From Cellulomonas sp. S1-8 (lineage in GTDB: Bacteria > Actinomycetota > Actinomycetes > Actinomycetales > Cellulomonadaceae): DNA of 64,000 nucleotides. Position 1 is the stretch's first letter. Every line of letters starts with the position of its first letter. Below the pieces are notes generated by a model that searched no databases, had not been told where the DNA came from, and saw nothing but the letters and a program-made list of their open reading frames with translations. The position numbers and the translations under genes are program-made. Where the stretch lies: contig NZ_CP110806.1 of NCBI RefSeq assembly GCF_026184235.1, positions 4,278,001 through 4,342,000 of the forward strand, read 5' to 3'. This document shows positions 60,366 to 64,000 of the stretch, in pieces.

Positions 60366-61289
60366 TCAGACGCGCACGACGACCTTGCCCCGCACGTGCC
60401 CACCCGCGACCAGGTCGTGCGCGGCCGCCGCGTCGGCGAGGTCGAACACCTGCGCGACGTCGACCTCGACCGCGCCGGAGTCGATCAGGCCGGTGAGCGC
60501 GTCGAGGTCCGCGGTGCTGGGACGCACCCAGACGTGGTGCCCCCCGAGCTCGTCGCGTGCGGCGACGTCGACGATCGACGCGACCGTGCCACCGTCGGCC
60601 AGCACGGCACGGGTCGTCGCGACGAAGTCGTCGCTGCCGTAGTCGAGGACGACGTCGACGCCCTGGGGTGCCAGCGCGCGCACGCGGTCGACCAGCCCGT
60701 CGCCGTACTCGACGGGCTCGGCGCCCAGGCCGCGCAGGTGGTCGTGGTTGCGGGCCGACGCGGTCCCGATGACGCGTGCTCCACGGGCCCGCAGGATCTG
60801 CACCGCGAACTGCCCGACGCCACCCGCGGCGGCGTGCACGAGCACGGTCTGGCCGGCGCTCACGCCCACGCGCTCGATCGACTGGTACGCCGTCAGCCCT
60901 GCCAGCGGTACGGCCGCGGCCTCCTCGAAGGTCAGCGACGCGGGCTTGCGGGCGAGGGTGCGGACGGGCGCCGCGACGAGCTCGGCGAACGTGCCGCCGT
61001 GCACCCAGTCACGTCGCGCGTACCCGTAGACCTCGTCCCCCACGGCGTACTCCGTGGCGTCCAGACCGGTGCGCTCGACGACGCCCGCGACGTCCCAGCC
61101 GGGAACGGCCGGGAACTCGATGTCGAGGAGCTGGTCGAGGTACCCCTGGCGGAGCTTGTAGTCCACGGGGTTGACCGACGCGGCGCGCACCCGCACGAGC
61201 ACGCTGTCGGGCCCGAGCTTCGGCTCCGGTGCGTCGGTGAGCTGCAGGACGTCGCTGCCGCCGTAGCGGTCGTAGGTGATGGCACGCAT
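60366..61289 (-). CDS. NADP-dependent quinone oxidoreductase / zinc-less alcohol dehydrogenase
   Basis: A 307-residue MDR-family protein: MRAITYDRYGGSDVLQL at the start, SVNPVDYKLRQGYLD, FPAVPGWDVAGVVERTG, then Rossmann GQTVLVHAAAGGVGQFAVQILRARGARVIGTAS. The Cys/His zinc ligands of true alcohol dehydrogenases are missing, fitting the QOR branch, which reduces quinones or enones with NADPH. ATG 61289, alone on the minus strand and divergent from nothing nearby. No operator seen. Confidence 0.92.
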   Translation of the reverse strand: MRAITYDRYGGSDVLQLTDAPEPKLGPDSVLVRVRAASVNPVDYKLRQGYLDQLLDIEFPAVPGWDVAGVVERTGLDATEYAVGDEVYGYARRDWVHGGTFAELVAAPVRTLARKPASLTFEEAAAVPLAGLTAYQSIERVGVSAGQTVLVHAAAGGVGQFAVQILRARGARVIGTASARNHDHLRGLGAEPVEYGDGLVDRVRALAPQGVDVVLDYGSDDFVATTRAVLADGGTVASIVDVAARDELGGHHVWVRPSTADLDALTGLIDSGAVEVDVAQVFDLADAAAAHDLVAGGHVRGKVVVRV

Positions 61290-61414
61290 GCCAGGCGCAA
61301 CGGTCAGGGCGTGCGCGTATGTTCCCCGACCCCCCGCCGACCGGAACACCGTTCACCGCATGGGCGTCCATCCCGGGAGCCGCGTTCCGGTCGGCGGGGG
61401 CTGGGGGTGGGCCG

Positions 61415-62008
61415 TCAGAGGGTCGGCGGGCGGGTACCCGTCGTGACCGGCACCAGCAGCCCGCGCACCGCGCTGCGGACCGTCGCCACGTCCGACCCCG
61501 CCTCGATCATCGCGCCCGCCTTGTGCACGACGGCGTTCACGAGCTCCGCGACGACCTCCGGGTCCTCGACCTGCGCGTCGCGCAGGGCGGTGACCAGGGG
61601 CTCGACCAGCTCGCCGTGCATCTGTGCGACCCACGGGTCGGCGAACGCGCGCGGGCTGAACGTCGCGAGCGCGCTGATGACGGCGTGCTCGCCCTCGGCG
61701 ACGAGCGTCAGGTTCGCGTCGGCGTACGCGGCGACGCGGGCCATCGGGTCGTCCTGCGCGTCGGTCGCCGTCGTGATCGCCTCCCGCCAGCGCGGCAGCG
61801 CCTCCACCACGACGGCCCGGAACAGGTCGTCCCGCGTCGGGAAGTAGTGGTAGATGCTGGGCCGCGACAGGCCCGCCCGGGCCGCGACGTCCGCGAACGT
61901 CGGCTCGACGTCCGGGCGAGCCGTCAGCAGCTCGCGTGTGGCGTCGAGGATCGCGCGCCGCTGCGCCTCGCGGTGCTCGGGTACCGAGCCGGCCGTGATC
62001 CGTGGCAC
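61415..62008 (-). CDS. TetR-family repressor of the downstream-oriented ABC unit
   Basis: A 197-residue TetR protein. N-terminal HTH: RRAILDATRELLTARPDVEPTFADVAARAGLSRPSIYHYFPTRDDLFRAVV. The ligand-binding half is divergent, with no recognised ligand family. The GTG start has AAGGAGG five bases before it. It is the third gene of a minus-strand cluster after the ABC permease and ATPase genes; the gap to the ATPase stop is 13 bp, so it is co-transcribed. Its operator is probably the repeat at 63864-63908. Confidence 0.93.
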   Translation of the reverse strand: MPRITAGSVPEHREAQRRAILDATRELLTARPDVEPTFADVAARAGLSRPSIYHYFPTRDDLFRAVVVEALPRWREAITTATDAQDDPMARVAAYADANLTLVAEGEHAVISALATFSPRAFADPWVAQMHGELVEPLVTALRDAQVEDPEVVAELVNAVVHKAGAMIEAGSDVATVRSAVRGLLVPVTTGTRPPTL

Positions 62009-62021
62009 GCGTCCTCCTTGC

Positions 62022-62708
62022 TCAGACGGTGCCGAGGCGCCCGTCCACCATCTCGAGCACGCGGTCGCAGTGCTCCAGCACGTCATGGTCGTGGGTGACC
62101 ATCACCGTAGCGACCCCGAACTCGTGGGTCTGCCGCGCGAGCAGCTCGACGATCTCGTGGCTGCGCCGTCGGTCGAGCGCCGCGGTCGGCTCGTCGACGA
62201 GCAGCACGGACGGTGACGCGACGAGCGCCCGCGCGATGCCGACGCGCTGCCGCTCGCCGCCCGACAGCTTCCCGGGACGTCGGTCCGCGCGATCGGCCAT
62301 GCCGACCGCGGCGAGGAGCTGCTCGGGCGGGGTCGCGGCGCGGCGGCCGGTGATCTTCTCGACCAGCCGCAGCTGGTCGATCGCCGTGAGCGCGGGCACG
62401 AGGTTGCCGGACTGGAAGACGAATCCGAGGTTCTCGCGCCGGAAGCGCGCGAGCGCGCCGCCGGACAGCACGGCGAGGTCGGTCCCGCCGACGACGACGG
62501 ACCCCGAGGTGGGTCGGGTCAGGCCGCCGGTGACGGCCAGCAGGCTCGACTTGCCCGCGCCGGACGGTCCGACGACGGCGACGATCTCGCCCGGTGCGAC
62601 CGTGAGGTCGACGTGATCCAGGGCGGTGACCTGCGTGTCGCCGTCGCCGAACGTCAGGGTGACGTTCGACAGCGCGAGACCGGTACGGGTCGTGGTGGTG
62701 GTGGTCAT
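62022..62708 (-). CDS. ABC transporter ATP-binding protein (LolD/MacB type)
   Basis: A 228-residue ATPase: Walker A GPSGAGKSSL, signature LSGGERQRVGIARAL, Walker B VLLVDEPTAALD, and the H-loop MVTHDHD. LolD/MacB-like with the FtsX-type permease in the next-upstream gene, which its ATG overlaps by 4 bp. Works in lipoprotein or small-molecule export, or as a mechanotransmission pump; substrate unknown. Confidence 0.94.
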   Translation of the reverse strand: MTTTTTTRTGLALSNVTLTFGDGDTQVTALDHVDLTVAPGEIVAVVGPSGAGKSSLLAVTGGLTRPTSGSVVVGGTDLAVLSGGALARFRRENLGFVFQSGNLVPALTAIDQLRLVEKITGRRAATPPEQLLAAVGMADRADRRPGKLSGGERQRVGIARALVASPSVLLVDEPTAALDRRRSHEIVELLARQTHEFGVATVMVTHDHDVLEHCDRVLEMVDGRLGTV

Positions 62709-63832
62709 CGGTTCTCTCCCAGCGCGGTGAGGGGGTCGACACGGGCGATGCGCGCGGTGGCGACGGCTGCGCCGACCAGGCCGAGGCCGAGCAGGAGCGC
62801 GGCGCCGAGCGCGATGGGTCCGGCCTCGAGCTCGAACGGCATGCCGGTCCCGACGAGCAGCGAGCCCAGCCCCAGGCCGAGGCCCAGACCGAGGCCGACG
62901 GACGCGACGAGCATGATCGCGGCCTGCGCGAGCCCGTCGACCAGCAGGAACCGGGTCGATGCGCCGATGGCCCGCATGACCGCGAGCTCGCGCGTGCGCT
63001 GCACGGTCCACAGCGTGAAGAACGCGCCGACGACGAGCGCCGAGATGGCGTAGAGGAACCCCTGGATGAGCTGCATCGTCGTGATCTCGGCGGTGTAGCC
63101 GGGCGAGGAGCCGAACGCCTCGGCGATGGTGCGGCCGTCGGTGCCGGCCGTCGCGTCGCCGGCGGCGAGGTCGGGGGTGCCGTCGACGCCCCGCAGCGCG
63201 ACGACGCTCGCGGCGTCGTACGCCTCGGGGGGTGCGGCCTGCCCGGGCGGGGTGGCGGAGTGGATCTCCTGCCAGGTCCGCAGGTGCAGGAAGCCGATGT
63301 CGACGTGCCCGAACGTGCGCTGGTCCTGCGTGAACCCCACGACCTCGAGCTCCGTGCCGACACGGTCGATCGTCAGGACGTCGCCGATCTCGACGCCCTC
63401 GTCGCGGGCGGAGACCGACAGGACGACCTCGCCCTCGTCGGCGAGCGCGCGACCCTCACCGGTGGCGGGCTCGACGAACCCGCCGGGCTCGATGCCGAGC
63501 AGGGTCAGGTCGACCGGCGTGCCGTCCTCGTTCTTCGCGTTGACGATGGCCGTGCCGAGCAGCTCGGCGTCCGCGACGTCGTCGCGAGCGGCCCAGGCGT
63601 CGCGCGCGTCCGACGTGACGACGCTGCGGGTGAACGCGGAGTCCGTCTTGGTGCCGCCCTCGAAGGCGACGGCGTCCAGGGGGCTGCGCAGCAGACCGGA
63701 GACCCCGTCGACGACGAGGCCGGACGACAGGCCGGACAGCAGGACCATGAGGACCGCGATGAGCGCGACGACCGCGCCCATGAGTCCGAACCGGGTACGC
63801 GCGAAGGTGAGCTCGCGCAGGGCGAGGAACAC
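62705..63832 (-). CDS. FtsX/MacB-type ABC permease
   Basis: A 375-residue protein with an N-terminal helix (MFLALRELTFARTRFGLMGAVVALIAVLMVLLSGLSSGLV), a large extracellular MacB-type periplasmic-core domain of about 190 residues, and three C-terminal helices holding the FtsX motif (ALVVGAFFTLWTVQRTRELAVMRAIGAS). Exporter of peptides, lipids or antibiotics in known members. GTG start at 63832 (CCACCT before it); first gene of the cluster with the ATPase and TetR genes. No RBS-like purine run of note is seen. Confidence 0.92.
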   Translation of the reverse strand: MFLALRELTFARTRFGLMGAVVALIAVLMVLLSGLSSGLVVDGVSGLLRSPLDAVAFEGGTKTDSAFTRSVVTSDARDAWAARDDVADAELLGTAIVNAKNEDGTPVDLTLLGIEPGGFVEPATGEGRALADEGEVVLSVSARDEGVEIGDVLTIDRVGTELEVVGFTQDQRTFGHVDIGFLHLRTWQEIHSATPPGQAAPPEAYDAASVVALRGVDGTPDLAAGDATAGTDGRTIAEAFGSSPGYTAEITTMQLIQGFLYAISALVVGAFFTLWTVQRTRELAVMRAIGASTRFLLVDGLAQAAIMLVASVGLGLGLGLGLGSLLVGTGMPFELEAGPIALGAALLLGLGLVGAAVATARIARVDPLTALGENR

Positions 63833-63863
63833 AGGTGGAGGCCTCTCGACGGACGGCCCGCAT

Positions 63864-63908
63864 CTTGTTGACGCGGTGTCGACATCTTATCGACGTCGCG
63901 TCGACAAG
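63864..63908 (-). promoter_or_regulatory. Operator-like inverted repeats upstream of the FtsX operon
   Basis: CTTGTTGACGC (63864-63874) and GCGTCGACAAG (63898-63908) are inverted with one mismatch, and TGTCGACATC / ATCGACGTCG lie between as a second pair. On the minus strand a TAAGAT hexamer within them could be the -10 box. Fits the binding site of the operon's TetR protein. Confidence 0.6.
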
Positions 63909-63920
63909 ACGCCGTCCGCG

Positions 63921-64000
63921 TCACGATGTGAGGAGATCCACAACGAGCCCGGTCGCGATCGTCACCATGACCGCCGCGATCACGGCGTCGAGGACGCGCC
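63921..64000 (-). CDS. C-terminal tail of a membrane protein, cut by right edge
   Basis: The minus strand is open from the window edge to a TGA at 63921-63923, reading RVLDAVIAAVMVTIATGLVVDLLTS. It is hydrophobic and looks like the last helix of a membrane protein, with some resemblance to the end of LysE/RhtB translocators. With 25 residues visible the family is only a guess. Confidence 0.45.
   Translation of the reverse strand, partial: RVLDAVIAAVMVTIATGLVVDLLTS

Overview
The window is a very GC-rich, gene-dense stretch of an actinobacterial chromosome. Codon use, leaderless starts preceded by a -10-like hexamer, many GTG starts and many 4-bp ATGA/GTGA gene overlaps all point that way. The gene set (coproporphyrin-type heme genes, narKGHJI, CsoR-copZ-copA, alpha-glucan hydrolase, many small HTH plus membrane-protein pairs) fits a Cellulomonas-like member of the Micrococcales. 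The genus is inference from gene style only.

Layout. 0-8.4 kb: an RHS-repeat fragment cut by the left edge, a small XRE regulator with its membrane partner, purB, an unrecognised conserved-looking protein with a strong terminator, a cysteine hydrolase, an RsmC/RlmG-like methyltransferase, a DUF255 thioredoxin-fold protein and an SRPBCC protein. 8.5-17.2 kb: a heme cluster, hemA on the minus strand divergent from hemE-hemY, then hemC-hemD-hemB-hemL overlapping end to end. 17.3-22.6 kb: a TauE-type exporter, an Rrf2 regulator and a copper module (csoR, copZ, copA) with a visible CsoR-type operator. 22.7-30.5 kb: a four-gene ABC-2 exporter operon with its own winged-helix regulator, a CPBP protease, an HdeD-like protein, a small HTH protein with twin palindromes, and a large kinase-like plus flippase-like membrane protein. 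30.6-34.3 kb: a 45-codon gene preceded by a cyclic di-GMP-I (GEMM-I) riboswitch and a CRP-like site, a CsbD protein, an acyltransferase and a bacteriophytochrome fused to a SpoIIE/PP2C phosphatase. 34.3-43.6 kb: aldo/keto reductase, penicillin-binding lipoprotein, GNAT, two AI-2E family transporters, LLM oxidoreductase, RsbW-like ATPase, aroD. 43.6-51.8 kb: the complete respiratory nitrate reductase operon narK-G-H-J-I with a DosR/OsdR-like box upstream. 52-64 kb: LysE-like and EamA-like transporters, a decayed beta-lactamase-family gene, an ArsR/AHSA1 pair, a PFK, a GH13 enzyme, methyltransferase, DUF2975/XRE pair, quinone oxidoreductase, and a TetR plus FtsX-type ABC exporter.

How it fits together. 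The heme cluster would feed the b-type heme of NarI. Heme catabolism to biliverdin (heme oxygenase not in the window) would be needed for the phytochrome. Several modules carry their own local repressor and an inverted-repeat operator that can be seen (CsoR, ArsR, HTH/DUF2975, TetR/ABC, wHTH/ABC).

The most unusual features are (i) a dispersed 17-bp repeat, consensus GCGAGAGAGCAATCCAG, in about 16 copies, which sits in intergenic hairpins and has also been absorbed in frame into copA, hemD and an EamA transporter gene, (ii) the GEMM-I riboswitch with CRP-like site controlling a tiny unknown protein, and (iii) the phytochrome-phosphatase. No tRNA, rRNA, CRISPR array, insertion sequence or replication origin was seen.
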